Assembly (NCBI RefSeq): GCF_000507145.1
Contig: NZ_AYTO01000034.1
Coordinates: 620,001 to 684,000 of the forward strand
Source: Bacillus tequilensis KCTC 13622
GTDB lineage: Bacteria; Bacillota; Bacilli; Bacillales; Bacillaceae
Direction: 5' to 3'
DNA: 64,000 bases
The notes under the pieces were generated by a model. That model saw only the letters and a list, made by a program, of their open reading frames with translations. It was not told the origin of the DNA and made no database searches. The translations under genes were made by a program, and so were the position numbers. Positions 45,226 to 53,725 of the stretch are shown in pieces (the first letter of the stretch is position 1; the number at the start of each line of letters is the position of its first letter).

Positions 45226-45273
45226 TTGATAAACTAATGGTGTTAGTTAATAATGAAACTAACGCTATTAGTT
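45226..45273 (+). promoter_or_regulatory. yobT promoter with two identical dyad operators
   Basis: TTGATA (45226-45231) and AATAAT (45249-45254) are 17 bases apart. AACTAA-N5-TTAGTT occurs twice, at 45232-45248, exactly filling the spacer, and at 45257-45273, 25 bases on. This is the geometry of a TetR-family operator pair; YobS, encoded second in the operon, is the natural ligand. Confidence 0.7.
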
Positions 45274-45294
45274 TTTATTAGGAGGAATGAAAAG

Positions 45295-45996
45295 ATGAGA
45301 GTTACTCAGTACCAAACCGTTTGGCAGCTGACTTTTTATCCAGCATTGTTTCCGGTCAATTGCTATTTAGTAGAGGAAGAAAACGAAGTCACCCTGATTG
45401 ATGCCGCACTTCCGGGCAGCTATAAAGGAATCATTCAAGCTGTCAATCAGCTGGGAAAACCGCTTCAGCGTATTTTACTGACCCACGCCCATGGTGATCA
45501 TGTCGGATCACTGGATGCATTGACACAAGCATTTCCTCACGCAAAGGTGATGATCTCAGAACGGGATTCTTTCCTGCTGCAAGGCGATACATCCTTGCGT
45601 CATGATGAGCCGCAGACACCTATTAAAGGAGGCATTCCGAAACACGTGCAAACAAAGCCTCACCAACTGCTGAGGGGAGGCGAAACAATAGGTTCACTGC
45701 TTGCAATTTCTACACCGGGCCATACACCGGGCAGCATGTCATTTCTTGATACGAGAAACGGAACTGTAATTGCAGGAGATGCGTTTCAATTGCGCGGAGG
45801 AATCGCTGTATCAGGACAGATAAAATGGTCATTCCCTTTTCCAGCCTTCGCGACATGGAATAAGGAGGAAGCCATTAAAAGCGCACAATTGCTCGCCGAC
45901 AAGGCGCCTTCGTGTCTCGCGGTCGGACATGGACATTTCCTGAGATCACCCGCAGAGCGGATGAAACAGGCGATCCAAAAAGCAAAGAAAGGATGA
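45295..45996 (+). CDS. yobT: YobT, metallo-beta-lactamase-fold hydrolase
   Basis: 233 residues from the ATG at 45295 (TAGGAGG upstream). Zinc-binding motif HAHGDHVGS, a second His in STPGHTPGS and Asp in IAGDAF, and His in VGHGH near the end. Cytosolic MBL-fold hydrolases of this type include lactonases and glyoxalase II relatives; the substrate is unknown. First gene of the yobT-yobS operon, with a dual operator at its promoter. Confidence 0.9.
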   Translation: MRVTQYQTVWQLTFYPALFPVNCYLVEEENEVTLIDAALPGSYKGIIQAVNQLGKPLQRILLTHAHGDHVGSLDALTQAFPHAKVMISERDSFLLQGDTSLRHDEPQTPIKGGIPKHVQTKPHQLLRGGETIGSLLAISTPGHTPGSMSFLDTRNGTVIAGDAFQLRGGIAVSGQIKWSFPFPAFATWNKEEAIKSAQLLADKAPSCLAVGHGHFLRSPAERMKQAIQKAKKG

Positions 45997-46001
45997 TGAA
46001 C

Positions 46002-46577
46002 ATGTCACCGAGAATAGGGTTAAGCCAAAAAATGATTGTAGATGCAGCAGCGGAGATTGCCGATCAGGAAGGCTTGAATCGTGTTACGCTTGCTGCACTG
46101 TCTAAAAAAATGAATGTTCGCCCTCCATCGCTGTATAATCATATCAACGGGCTCAAAGCGATCAGAACAGAGCTTGCTGTCAGCGGACTGACAAAGCTTT
46201 ATGAACAAATGGCAGTCTCCGTAACCGAACAAAAGGGAGATGCCGCTCTGCTTGCTTTAGCCCATGCCTATGTTGATTTTGCAGTTGAAAATCCGGGATA
46301 TTATGAGGCGTCTTTGCTTAAGGTTCAGGACGAAAGGGCAGAAATCGTCTCAGACCAAATTGTCAGGCTTGTGACGAAGCTGCTCATTGAAAACGGCTAT
46401 GCAAGCGAAAAGACTGCCATTCACGCGACAAGGGGGCTCAGAAGCCTGTTGCATGGCTTTACGGCTTTAATGGCAAAAGAAGCATTTGAACGTCAAGAGG
46501 ATATTTCAGAAAGTCTGTCATACTCAATCCGCACGTTTTTGTCAGGTTTGATAATAAACAATAAAAATATTATGTAA
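46002..46577 (+). CDS. yobS: YobS, TetR-family repressor
   Basis: 191 residues from the ATG at 46002 (AAAGGATGATGAAC upstream), 5 bases after yobT. N-terminal HTH AAAEIADQEGLNRVTLAAL with NVRPPSLYNHI, and a C-terminal WHG-like ligand domain (LRSLLHGFTALMAKEAF). It most likely represses its own operon through the AACTAA-N5-TTAGTT pair. The inducer is unknown, possibly a YobT substrate. Confidence 0.9.
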   Translation: MSPRIGLSQKMIVDAAAEIADQEGLNRVTLAALSKKMNVRPPSLYNHINGLKAIRTELAVSGLTKLYEQMAVSVTEQKGDAALLALAHAYVDFAVENPGYYEASLLKVQDERAEIVSDQIVRLVTKLLIENGYASEKTAIHATRGLRSLLHGFTALMAKEAFERQEDISESLSYSIRTFLSGLIINNKNIM

Positions 46578-46655
46578 ACAAATAAAAAGATGTCCTATAT
46601 TTCTGAATATTGATATAATATTACGGTAGTATACATAGGGGAGAGACATTAGGAA

Positions 46656-47399
46656 ATGAATGACATTCACAAAATTGAGCGGTTAGCGGCAGCTTCATGG
46701 CCGTCATATATTCAGAAACGCTTGGGACAATGGCTTCTCAGAGCGAATTTTGGCGTAACCAAAAGGGCGAACAGCGTGTGGACATCAGCGGAAATGCCTG
46801 AAGGAGACTTCCGGGAAGAAGCCGAGCATTTTTATAAAAGCTTGGGCTTGCCCGTTTGTTTTCATATCAGCAATGCAACTCCGAAAGGACTAGATGCTGC
46901 ATTGGCAGACAGCGGTTATGAAAAGGAGGACGAGTGCTTTCAAATGACAGCATTATGCCGGGATATTATGAACCATACTGAAGAAAACAGCAGCTTTACA
47001 TACAAATGGGAGCATGAGCCGTCATCTGTTTGGATTGATGAATTTATTCGATTGGAAGGATTTTCGCAGGAGCGGCATCAAGGCTACACAAACATTTTCA
47101 AGCGCATGCCGCCGTGTAAAACCTTTTTCACGATGTATGACCAAGGAAGCCTAACAGCGCTTGGAACGGTTTCTGTCATTGATGGTTATGGCGGACTTAG
47201 TAATATCGTTGTAGCCGAGGAACACAGAGGAAAAGGGGCAGGAACCCAAGTCATCAGACTGTTGACTGATTGGGCAATAAACAACGGAGCGGAATGCATG
47301 TTTTTACAAGTGATGAAAGAAAATCTGGCGGCAGTTTCTTTATATAAAAAAATTGGATTTTCGCCTATATCAGAACACCATTACCGGATCAAAAGATAA
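46656..47399 (+). CDS. yobR: YobR, GNAT-family N-acetyltransferase
   Basis: A 247-residue GNAT protein. The C-terminal half is the catalytic fold (GGLSNIVVAEEHRGKGAGTQVIRLLTDWA with the acetyl-CoA loop HRGKGAGT, then MKENLAAVSLYKKIGF). The N-terminal half (FGVTKRANSVWT) is like the tandem or degenerate GNAT domain of related family members. Substrate unknown. GGGGAGAGAC precedes the ATG. It ends 14 bases before yobQ and may be co-transcribed with it. Confidence 0.88.
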   Translation: MNDIHKIERLAAASWPSYIQKRLGQWLLRANFGVTKRANSVWTSAEMPEGDFREEAEHFYKSLGLPVCFHISNATPKGLDAALADSGYEKEDECFQMTALCRDIMNHTEENSSFTYKWEHEPSSVWIDEFIRLEGFSQERHQGYTNIFKRMPPCKTFFTMYDQGSLTALGTVSVIDGYGGLSNIVVAEEHRGKGAGTQVIRLLTDWAINNGAECMFLQVMKENLAAVSLYKKIGFSPISEHHYRIKR

Positions 47400-47413
47400 C
47401 CAAAGGAAGGTGC

Positions 47414-48139
47414 TTGACGATGGACTCGCTTCAAGAGATTATATGCGAAAAACGGACATATACACGCCTTTATCATTCACATAAGCACGCGTACAGCCAA
47501 TTTCTTTTTCCGCTTGAAGGGAGTATTGATCTTGAGACGGAGGGGCGCGAGGTGAAATTAAAGCCGGATCGGTTTTTATATATTCCGCCTGAATGCGAAC
47601 ATCGTTTCCGTTCAATCGGCAGAAATGAATGTCTTGTGCTGGATGTTCCGCTTGATGCGATGAAAATTGATGAATATGATGCAGGGGCGGGAATCGAAGC
47701 TGGACTTGATCCTTATTGGTCTTCAATTAGGTACTTATTGACGGAGGAAGCAAAGGCCGGCACAGCAAACTCGCTGCATATGCTTGTTCAATACATAAAA
47801 GAAAAGCTGCAATCCCATACCTACGCCTCAATTGCCTACATTCACAGCCATTTATTTGAGCGGCTGACGATTAAAAAGCTGGCAGAAATCGAGCATTACC
47901 ACCCAGCCTATTATTCAAACTGGTTCAAGAAGCAGACGGGGAAGTCGCCGCAAAACTATATCGCTGACCTTCGCCTCGAGGAAGCGAAACGAATGGTGAT
48001 AGAGAAAAAGGAAACCCTTACTGTCGTGAGTGAGGCGCTGGGTTTTCAAAATCTTTCTTCATTTACAAGATGGTTCACAAAAAATACAGGCATGCCGCCC
48101 CGCCTCTATCGAAACACCTTATATTCGGATAAAAAGTGA
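47414..48139 (+). CDS. yobQ: YobQ, AraC-family transcriptional regulator
   Basis: 241 residues if read from TTG 47414, the length I recall for YobQ; ATG 47420, two codons later, has better spacing from GGAAGG and is possible. N-terminal cupin (HSHKHAYSQFLFPLEG) and C-terminal double HTH (FERLTIKKLAEIEHYHPAYYSNWFKK ... VSEALGFQNLSSFTRWF). Ligand and targets unknown. Confidence 0.88.
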   Translation: MTMDSLQEIICEKRTYTRLYHSHKHAYSQFLFPLEGSIDLETEGREVKLKPDRFLYIPPECEHRFRSIGRNECLVLDVPLDAMKIDEYDAGAGIEAGLDPYWSSIRYLLTEEAKAGTANSLHMLVQYIKEKLQSHTYASIAYIHSHLFERLTIKKLAEIEHYHPAYYSNWFKKQTGKSPQNYIADLRLEEAKRMVIEKKETLTVVSEALGFQNLSSFTRWFTKNTGMPPRLYRNTLYSDKK

Positions 48140-48204
48140 TGGTCCTTTGGTTAAAACGAATCTAGGATACCTCTTTTATAATAGAAGAAAAAGGAGTTAT
48201 TGAT

Positions 48205-48537
48205 ATGGCAGTCATTGAGGACTTTGAGAAATTGGATATCAGAACAGGCACTATTGTAAAAGCGGAGGAATTTCCTGAAGCAAGAGTTCCGGCGATTAAG
48301 CTTGTGATTGATTTTGGAGCAGAAATCGGCATAAAACAATCAAGCGCGCAAATCACGAAGCGTTATCAGCCAGAGGATCTTATTAACAAACAAATCATAG
48401 CAGTCGTCAACTTTCCGCCGCGCCGGATCGCGGGGTTCAAGTCAGAAGTTTTGGTGCTTGGAGGCATTCCCAGCCATGGTGATGTCGTCCTATTGCAGCC
48501 GGGTCAGCCCGTCCCAAACGGCACAAAAATCGGATAA
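48205..48537 (+). CDS. csaA: CsaA, tRNA-binding-fold secretion chaperone
   Basis: A 110-residue homodimeric OB-fold protein of the Trbp111/tRNA-binding family ([20 protein letters not shown] ... [15 protein letters not shown]). In B. subtilis CsaA binds precursor proteins and SecA and acts as an export chaperone. AAAAGGAG lies 8 bases before the ATG. Last gene of the conserved block; the accessory region starts after its terminator. Confidence 0.94.
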   Translation: MAVIEDFEKLDIRTGTIVKAEEFPEARVPAIKLVIDFGAEIGIKQSSAQITKRYQPEDLINKQIIAVVNFPPRRIAGFKSEVLVLGGIPSHGDVVLLQPGQPVPNGTKIG

Positions 48538-48540
48538 CAC

Positions 48541-48576
48541 AAAAAAGACGTTTGCCCTTAGGCAAACGTCTTTGCG
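48541..48576 (+). terminator. Terminator after csaA
   Basis: AAAGACGTTTGCC pairs with GGCAAACGTCTTT around CTTA. Confidence 0.85.
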
Positions 48577-49020
48577 TATTGAGGCGATGCACCACACGCC
48601 ACATTCGTGTGCGCCCAAAGGCACGTACATCGGCTTACACAATTCAGCTCATCGCTATATGAATATAGCATGGCGGGTGAAGGAATGCAAGGATAACTTT
48701 GTAAATGTGAGTGAGATAGTTATAAAACTTATCTTATTTTGTCTGTTTTTGTCGAAAATAAGTGAAAACACACAATTCCAATTATAATATTGTTAATTTG
48801 TATGACGATAATAAGTTTGCCTTTTATCATTCAAACTTAGAAAAGTGACTTATCTGTGGCCTAAGTGTGACCTGAAACACCGTTTTGTGAATGTGAATAA
48901 ATGCTGTTAAATCAACGAAAACCTAGTAAATAATAAGGTGAATACAGGATGGTGTGCTTATCTATGAAACGATTCGTACTGAAGCATAACAACGCCAGAA
49001 TGTGAATAAAGGTGTTTCAC
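48577..49020. other. Non-coding interval at the start of the accessory region
   Basis: No supported gene. The first 80 bases are GC-richer than the rest. A short remnant may begin near 48964 (ATGAAACGATTCGTACTGAAG), probably the degraded 5' part of the endolysin pseudogene that follows. Confidence 0.4.
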
Positions 49021-49514
49021 AGACAATGAAATCATATCACCTTGTAGGTCAGGCTTTAGACTTTGTTGCCAACTAGTGGTTATTCTAAATCTGATACTAA
49101 ATGGAATAGGTATTGCGGTGCAGATATTAAGAAATTTATTGCTTATCTCAAGTCAATTGGGTTTGAGCGGGAAGGAGACTAGAAAGGTTTTATTGATCAG
49201 CCACACCTTCAATTTAACTACAAAGGCTATGGCACAGATACCTTTGTAAAAAAGCATCCTCTAAACCTTCAAAATCACAAATTCAGGTATAAAACAATCA
49301 GTCGGTAAGATCAAAATTGTCGGTGTATCAAACGCTGCAATTATCATGGACAAACCAGATCGAATTAACGCTAAGAATGTTGGTACAATTGGGCTTGGAA
49401 AGACAATTGATATCGCTGGTCTGTTAGAGGTTCAAATAATTCTAAGGGATACTGGGGGATTATTCATATCGGTAAACGCCGATATGTGTCTGGTCAGTAC
49501 GGCAAAATGATTTA
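49021..49514 (+). pseudogene. Broken phage-type L-Ala-D-Glu peptidase (endolysin) with SH3-like domain
   Basis: Three reading frames together give a recognisable protein: SYHLVGQALDF, shift, PTSGYSKSDTKWNRY with KKFIAYLKSIGFE, TAG stop at 49179-49181, KGFIDQPHLQFNYKGYGTDTF, shift, then VGKIKIVGVSNAAIIMD and IGLGKTIDIAG, shift, and GSNNSKGYWGIIH to SGQYGKM and TAA. The first part is like M15 peptidases of the CwlK type, the second like a bacterial SH3 wall-binding domain. At least three frameshifts and one stop make it non-functional. It is a prophage relic. Confidence 0.7.
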
Positions 49515-49594
49515 AGTAAATAAATAGTTCCCTTAAAAATTTTCGAGGGAATTCTTTTATTTACTTTTTAATTAAACCCGATTAAAACAGTTCT

Positions 49595-49825
49595 CTAGAT
49601 AATAGGTGTACCGGGAGTTTTTGTGTGAGATGTTTTTTTGGTGTCAAATCCTTCTTCAATGATTAGTTCTTTTTCCTTTTTAGATAAGTATTTATGGAAG
49701 ATAGGGGCTGAAAAATCATAAAATTCTTTGCTGCCTATCACCTCCTCAACCCATTCTTGTACTTCATCAGTTATTTCAGTTTTTACCTTGTAGTTTTCTC
49801 TTTTTTCAAGCTTACGTCCTGGCAT
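49595..49825 (-). CDS. Small hypothetical protein
   Basis: 76 residues from the ATG at 49825 with an excellent AAGGAGG nine bases upstream. Charged and hydrophilic (KTEITDEVQEWVEEVIGSKE, then FHKYLSKKEKELIIEEGFD), no signal peptide or membrane segment. Not recognised. It stands between the endolysin relic and the DUF1433-type gene in a prophage-like neighbourhood. Confidence 0.55.
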   Translation of the reverse strand: MPGRKLEKRENYKVKTEITDEVQEWVEEVIGSKEFYDFSAPIFHKYLSKKEKELIIEEGFDTKKTSHTKTPGTPII

Positions 49826-49964
49826 ACGATAATCCTCCTTGCTAGATTATTGTTTATAGTTCTTTTGGAATCCATGCTTAAATTATTCCAATCAAAGGAA
49901 AGTATATCTGAAGACGGTATTAAGGTTCAGATCTTGAAGTTCAATAATCATCCGCCACACCATA

Positions 49965-50003
49965 AAAAAGACCCCCTCACAACTGTGAAGTGGCCTTTTT
50001 TAA
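49965..50003 (-). terminator. Terminator after the DUF1433-type gene
   Basis: AAAAAGACCCCCTCACA pairs imperfectly with TGTGAAGTGGCCTTTTTT; overlaps the stop at 50000. Confidence 0.65.
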
Positions 50004-50362
50004 TACTCGCATACTTTATCTTCGCACTCAGGCTTCTCGGTTGCATCCACAGTAAATACTCCAACTTCATCATTTGCCTTATCGTATATTCCCCAAATTT
50101 TTTTGTCTTTGTTTCCGTTTAAATAGCCATTAATTGAAATACCACCCATTGGATTTATTTCATAATCATTGGTGTATTCAATTGACTGGATATCTTTATA
50201 GTTTGTTTCAATAAAATCATTCATTCTTTTTTTAGCCAAAGAATACAATTCTTCTTTTTTTGCTTCTTGCGTTTCGATTTTTCTGTCATGTTGTTCTTTC
50301 ATGTAAAGTCCTGCAAGTGTTATGAGAGCCAGAGTAGTAAGTATAATTATGGCTTTCTTCAT
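50000..50362 (-). CDS. DUF1433-type membrane-anchored small protein
   Basis: 120 residues from the ATG at 50362 (AAGGATGATTTA upstream). One N-terminal membrane segment (KKAIIILTTLALITLAGLYM), a basic coiled region, then NPMGGISINGYLNG, typical of the DUF1433 family of Bacillus small exported proteins. Function unknown. The same reading frame runs back without a stop into the remnant of a Rap phosphatase, so it occupies the position a phr gene would normally have. Confidence 0.65.
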   Translation of the reverse strand: MKKAIIILTTLALITLAGLYMKEQHDRKIETQEAKKEELYSLAKKRMNDFIETNYKDIQSIEYTNDYEINPMGGISINGYLNGNKDKKIWGIYDKANDEVGVFTVDATEKPECEDKVCEY

Positions 50363-51257
50363 TAAATCATCCTTAAACGCTTTAGCATTTTTAGTATCGT
50401 TTTGTCTTCCTTTTAAGAAGGAGATAACAAACAATATTTTAGCTGCATATTCATGGTTTTCTGGCTCAGTGATTTGAAGCGACTTATAAAAGTGAAAAAA
50501 TGCTTTATCAAGTTCTACCATTTGATTATAACATAATCAAATATTAAACAGTGCTGAACGTATCAAATGCCCACGATTCTTCTCATTTTTATTCAGTTCT
50601 TCTGCTTCTTGATAAGCTTTATATGCTCTTTTTAACGCCTCATCAAACTTCATGCTATCCAGTAAATTCCCCAATATGACGAATTGGCAACGTACTTTTT
50701 GTACCCCGTATGTAGAGTTTCCATCAACAGCAGGTTGCTTTTTAAAAATATTATAGGCTCTCATGGCATAATTCATTGAAAAATAAGTCTGTTTCATGTG
50801 GTAATACACTTCTGACAATTTAAAATGAAATTCAGTTTTTCAACTTCAATATCTTCGCTAGCGATTGAGTCCGAATATTTCTCCGCTTGTCTATAGTGGC
50901 TAAGGGAGAACGTTAAGTCTTTTTGTCTAAAATAGAACATGCCCATGAAAAAATAATAGTAATATTCGAGCATTCCTGTTAAGTTTTTATGACCTTCATA
51001 TTCTTTTAACTCACCATATTTTTTCTCAATGTCCTTTATGGCGTTAGGATACATATACGACAGCATTAATTTATGCCTAAATTCGAGTAGGGAGTAGTAT
51101 AGCAAGACATCTTGATTCTCTTCCATATTCTTTATTTCTTGCATAACTTCTTTTCGCATTTTTCTGCTCTACCGACCCAATTCTTTTTAATTGCCACATA
51201 CCAATGATTCATTTTTGTCGCTACTAAGTCATAGGGGATGACTTTTTCCGTTTTCAA
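50363..51257 (-). pseudogene. Degraded rap (response-regulator aspartate phosphatase)
   Basis: Starts at TTG 51257 with AAAGGAG upstream and reads VIPYDLVATKMNHWYVAIKK, typical of Rap N-termini. A shift at an AAAAA run near 51160 leads to MRKEVMQEIKNMEENQDVLLYY; another near 50820 to SEVYYHMKQTYFSMNYA; then an in-frame TGA at 50537-50539 (ALFNI-stop-LCYNQMVELDKAFFHF). The C-terminal third of a normal Rap (about 370-380 residues) is missing and replaced by the DUF1433-type frame. TPR-like repeats are still visible. Non-functional unless the shifts are sequencing errors. Confidence 0.75.
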
Positions 51258-51377
51258 GTTTTAAACTCCTTTCTGTGCTTTTTATTATATATTTGCACTG
51301 GAGGAAATGAATGTAAATCAATTTGTATGAAAATTAAAAATAAATTGATTTAAAAGTATGAAACTTAAAAAACGAAA

Positions 51378-51412
51378 AAAATACCCTCCTCAATTAAGAG
51401 AAGGGCAGGGGT
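51378..51412 (-). terminator. Terminator after the holin gene (first copy)
   Basis: CCCTCCTC pairs with GAGAAGGG around AATTAA. The same block recurs at 57072-57096. Confidence 0.6.
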
Positions 51413-51413
51413 G

Positions 51414-51665
51414 TTATCTCGGTGAATCATAATCCATTGCTTGTTCACTATCAGAAATACCTTGAGTTGTTGGGTCAACAATAATGCCTATTGCAGTTAA
51501 AAAAGTTAGAATCGCATTAAATTTCTCTGTTAAGTCGTCACCAAATACAGTCAAGTCGTATCCAAAAGCAGAGGCAATAGCTTGTACGAATAACAGCGTT
51601 GCAGAGAAAATAGCGACAAGAAATGTCTTCTTTTTCAGTCTTACTTTCCAGTTAATTTTAGTCAT
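51414..51665 (-). CDS. Phage holin, phi-LC3/BhlB-like
   Basis: 83 residues from the ATG at 51665 (AGGAGACGATTA upstream). The opening INWKVRLKKKTFLVAIFSATL, two membrane segments and the closing IIVDPTTQGISDSEQAMDYDSP match the phi-LC3/XhlB-type holins of Bacillus phages, including SPbeta BhlB. Holins permeabilise the membrane for endolysin release. The adjacent endolysin is a pseudogene, so this is probably a relic. A truncated second copy lies at 57106. Confidence 0.78.
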   Translation of the reverse strand: MTKINWKVRLKKKTFLVAIFSATLLFVQAIASAFGYDLTVFGDDLTEKFNAILTFLTAIGIIVDPTTQGISDSEQAMDYDSPR

Positions 51666-51684
51666 TAATCGTCTCCTGTACATT

Positions 51685-51842
51685 TTATTTGAGTCCAAAA
51701 TGTATGAGTAACCATGCACCGATTATAGTGGCAATTACGCATGGCAGCACCTTGAATACAAGGTCTTTTGTAAACTGAGAGGGATCAATTTTGCCAGTAG
51801 AATTAGAGCGCTCCAATATTTCAACCCGATTGAAATGCAGTA
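51685..51842 (-). pseudogene. Fragment of a phage lysis-type membrane protein
   Basis: An open frame without a start codon or ribosome site ending in TAA at 51685: HFNRVEILERSNSTGKID, then KDLVFKVLPCVIATIIGAWL. It directly precedes the holin, as BhlA/XhlA-type genes do in phage lysis cassettes. Its 5' end is cut off at about 51842, where a + strand remnant begins. Identity tentative. Confidence 0.4.
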
Positions 51843-52172
51843 GATCAATTCAATTCTAAAAACGAATTCACTGAAAATGCTTTGACAAAATATTATGTTG
51901 AAACTAACAGCAAAACAATACTACCGAATGTTGACAACACAAAAAAAGAACTTGATATGGATAAGTACATCTAATCAAACGTTGATATAGGTCAATTCAC
52001 CACACACAAACTTAATGAAAACATCTCCGTTACATTCACAAATACTCCAGTTTACTTCATTGAGTCAACCACCGAAGAAGACACACCGCCAACTTCATCT
52101 GATGTATCGCAGCAGCAAAATACAAAAACACAAAAACATACACACATAGCTATACTGCCAAAAACTTTTTAA
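51843..52172 (+). pseudogene. C-terminal remnant of an unidentified protein
   Basis: A single frame runs from 51843 to TAA at 52172 with an internal TAA at 51972: DQFNSKNEFTENALTKYY, then DMDKYI-stop-SNVDIGQFTTHKLNENI and STTEEDTPPTSSDVSQQQ. No start or ribosome site. The Thr/Ser/Gln-rich end suggests the tail of a surface or phage structural protein. Not recognised. Confidence 0.4.
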
Positions 52173-52471
52173 ATATGAAGCTTTTCACTGTTAAGACAAA
52201 GGGATATTTCCAATATAATGGTACCGATGTTAAACCGAAGCTAAATGATGCATGGTATACGAGAGGCTTCTTATCCATCTGGCAAGTTTCTAATTGGCAA
52301 AAGAGCACATATAAAAAAGGATCTAATTACGCTGAGGTATACGGAAGAGGAAATTTCCACTTTGGTCTCGAAATTAATGGTTATGGCTTGGTAGTCCAAG
52401 ATCAATATATCAAAGTTTATTTAACAGGCAATAAAAAAGGAACAGTTTATAAGAAAACAAGCGTAAAATAA
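52103..52471 (+). pseudogene. Remnant of a secreted-type protein, start missing
   Basis: The frame is open from 52103 to the stop at 52471. The first ATG (52175) gives 98 residues but has no ribosome site, and the frame is coherent upstream of it (KYKNTKTYTHSYTAKNFLNM). The body is aromatic and Gly-rich with many beta-type stretches (YFQYNGTDVKPKLND, AEVYGRGNFHFGLEINGYG). It looks like the mature part of a small secreted protein whose signal peptide has been lost. Family unknown. Confidence 0.45.
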
Positions 52472-52490
52472 ACAAAGGAGGTGATATTTT

Positions 52491-52685
52491 ATGAAACAGT
52501 TTTTTCTTTCTAAATCCTTCACAGTGTCTTTTCTGTTTTTCGCTTTGTTTTTTGGGTTCCAATTAAACACTGATGGATTACAAGCCATTTCAATTTTGAA
52601 TTTGTTGTTGGTCAGCTTGATATGTTCATCGGTGTTCACCTTTGTCATACGATTATTCAAAAGTAAAAGGCCCATAGCGAATTAG
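52491..52685 (+). CDS. Small two-pass membrane protein
   Basis: 64 residues, two hydrophobic segments (TVSFLFFALFFGFQL and LLLVSLICSSVFTFVI) and a basic tail (RLFKSKRP). An outstanding ribosome site, AAAGGAGGTGAT, precedes the ATG by 5 bases, so it is probably expressed. It starts 19 bases after the broken gene upstream, with which it may once have formed an operon. Not recognised. Confidence 0.6.
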   Translation: MKQFFLSKSFTVSFLFFALFFGFQLNTDGLQAISILNLLLVSLICSSVFTFVIRLFKSKRPIAN

Positions 52686-52739
52686 CAACCAAAGAAAGGG
52701 GGATGCATTAAGCGTTCCTCTTTCTTATTTTATGTCTGG

Positions 52740-53106
52740 AGATAATTTTTTTAGAGATTTTAAAAGAAGTTTTAAATTTAATGGATTGAAATCTTGACCA
52801 GACGAGGGGAATCTTTTCTTATGAATTAAATATACTCGGTCATGGGAAAGTCTCTGCAAGAGTTGTGACAGTTACTGAGGAATATAGAAGTCATTATGAT
52901 TTAAGTGACGGTATGATAGTAATAGAGTACATTGATGAATTTTCTTATTGTCTTGATAAAACAAAATGGAAAACGGCGAATGTCCAGTAATTGTTTGGGC
53001 AAATGAAGCTGGTTATGGAGACACATTTGCAGATGATTTTTTTCAGTTTTTCATGGAAGAGCTTGAAGAAGCAAAAGAAAACTGGGATGAGGATTTGGAA
53101 GATTAA
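52740..53106 (+). pseudogene. Broken SUKH (SMI1/KNR4) immunity gene, YobK-like
   Basis: After an in-frame TGA near 52788, the frame YELNILGHGKVSARVVTV to SHYDLSDGMIVIEYID and EFSYCLDKTK shifts at AAAATGGAAAA (near 52970) to NGECPVIVWANEAGYGDTF and ends FMEELEEAKENWDEDLED. This order of motifs is that of YobK/YokK, SUKH-family immunity proteins paired with LXG/YobL-type nuclease toxins. The N-terminal half is missing. No toxin gene is seen nearby. Confidence 0.7.
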
Positions 53107-53191
53107 AACGCAAGAAAGTCTTTATTGAATGAGATGATGACTTACTAAACGGTTAAGGCAAAGTATGGAGATAACTGGAGGAGAGGTTAAA

Positions 53192-53725
53192 ATGGCAGTT
53201 ACTTATTGGACAGGGGAAAATCTTACACTACGAGCAATTCAACCTGAAGATATCGTTATATTTGATTCATTAGATGATGAAATTCTGCGAAATATGGATT
53301 CGCTTCATTTTCCTCGTTCGGCTAATAGCATGAGAGAATGGGTAGAAGAACAATTAGAAAAAGATGAATTCCGTTTTATTGCAGTTGATAGAGATAATAA
53401 TATTGTAGGTATGATTGAAACCTTTGATTGTGATAGGAAAAATGGAACCTTTGATTACTATTTGGCTGTATTTGAGCCATATAGGGGGAAAGGGTATGCC
53501 AAAGAAATGATCCTGATGGTTCTTCGCTTCTTCTTTTTGGAACTTGCTTATCAAAAAGTAAATACAACTGTTTATTCTTTTAACAATCCATCCATGCGAT
53601 TGCATGAAAAATTAGGTTTCATGAAAGAGGGACAACTAAGAAATATCATTTTCACTAAAGGAGCCTATTATGATGGTATTTGCTTTGGGATGACAAGAGA
53701 AGAATTTGAACGGAATCATGGATAA
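53192..53725 (+). CDS. GNAT acetyltransferase, RimJ/RimL type
   Basis: 177 residues from the ATG at 53192, preceded by GGAGGAGAGG. The acetyltransferase_3 pattern is complete: NLTLRAIQPEDI at the start, the acetyl-CoA loop FEPYRGKGYAKEM, and the NNPSMRLHEKLGFMKEG helix. Such enzymes acetylate N-termini or small molecules. Substrate unknown. It is one of few intact genes in the accessory stretch. Confidence 0.8.
   Translation: MAVTYWTGENLTLRAIQPEDIVIFDSLDDEILRNMDSLHFPRSANSMREWVEEQLEKDEFRFIAVDRDNNIVGMIETFDCDRKNGTFDYYLAVFEPYRGKGYAKEMILMVLRFFFLELAYQKVNTTVYSFNNPSMRLHEKLGFMKEGQLRNIIFTKGAYYDGICFGMTREEFERNHG

Noticed and set aside
49757..50122. Hydrophobic 121-codon frame on the + strand
   Set aside because: It runs antisense across the 76-residue gene and the DUF1433-type gene, both with strong ribosome sites; its own start has none.
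50363..51257. Treating the rap remnant as a sequencing artefact
   Set aside because: Two shifts plus an in-frame TGA and a missing C-terminus, amid several other broken genes, make true decay more likely, though the shift at AAAAA could be an error.
52175..52471. 98-residue gene starting at ATG 52175
   Set aside because: No ribosome site, and the same frame is protein-like upstream of this ATG, so it is listed as a start-less remnant.
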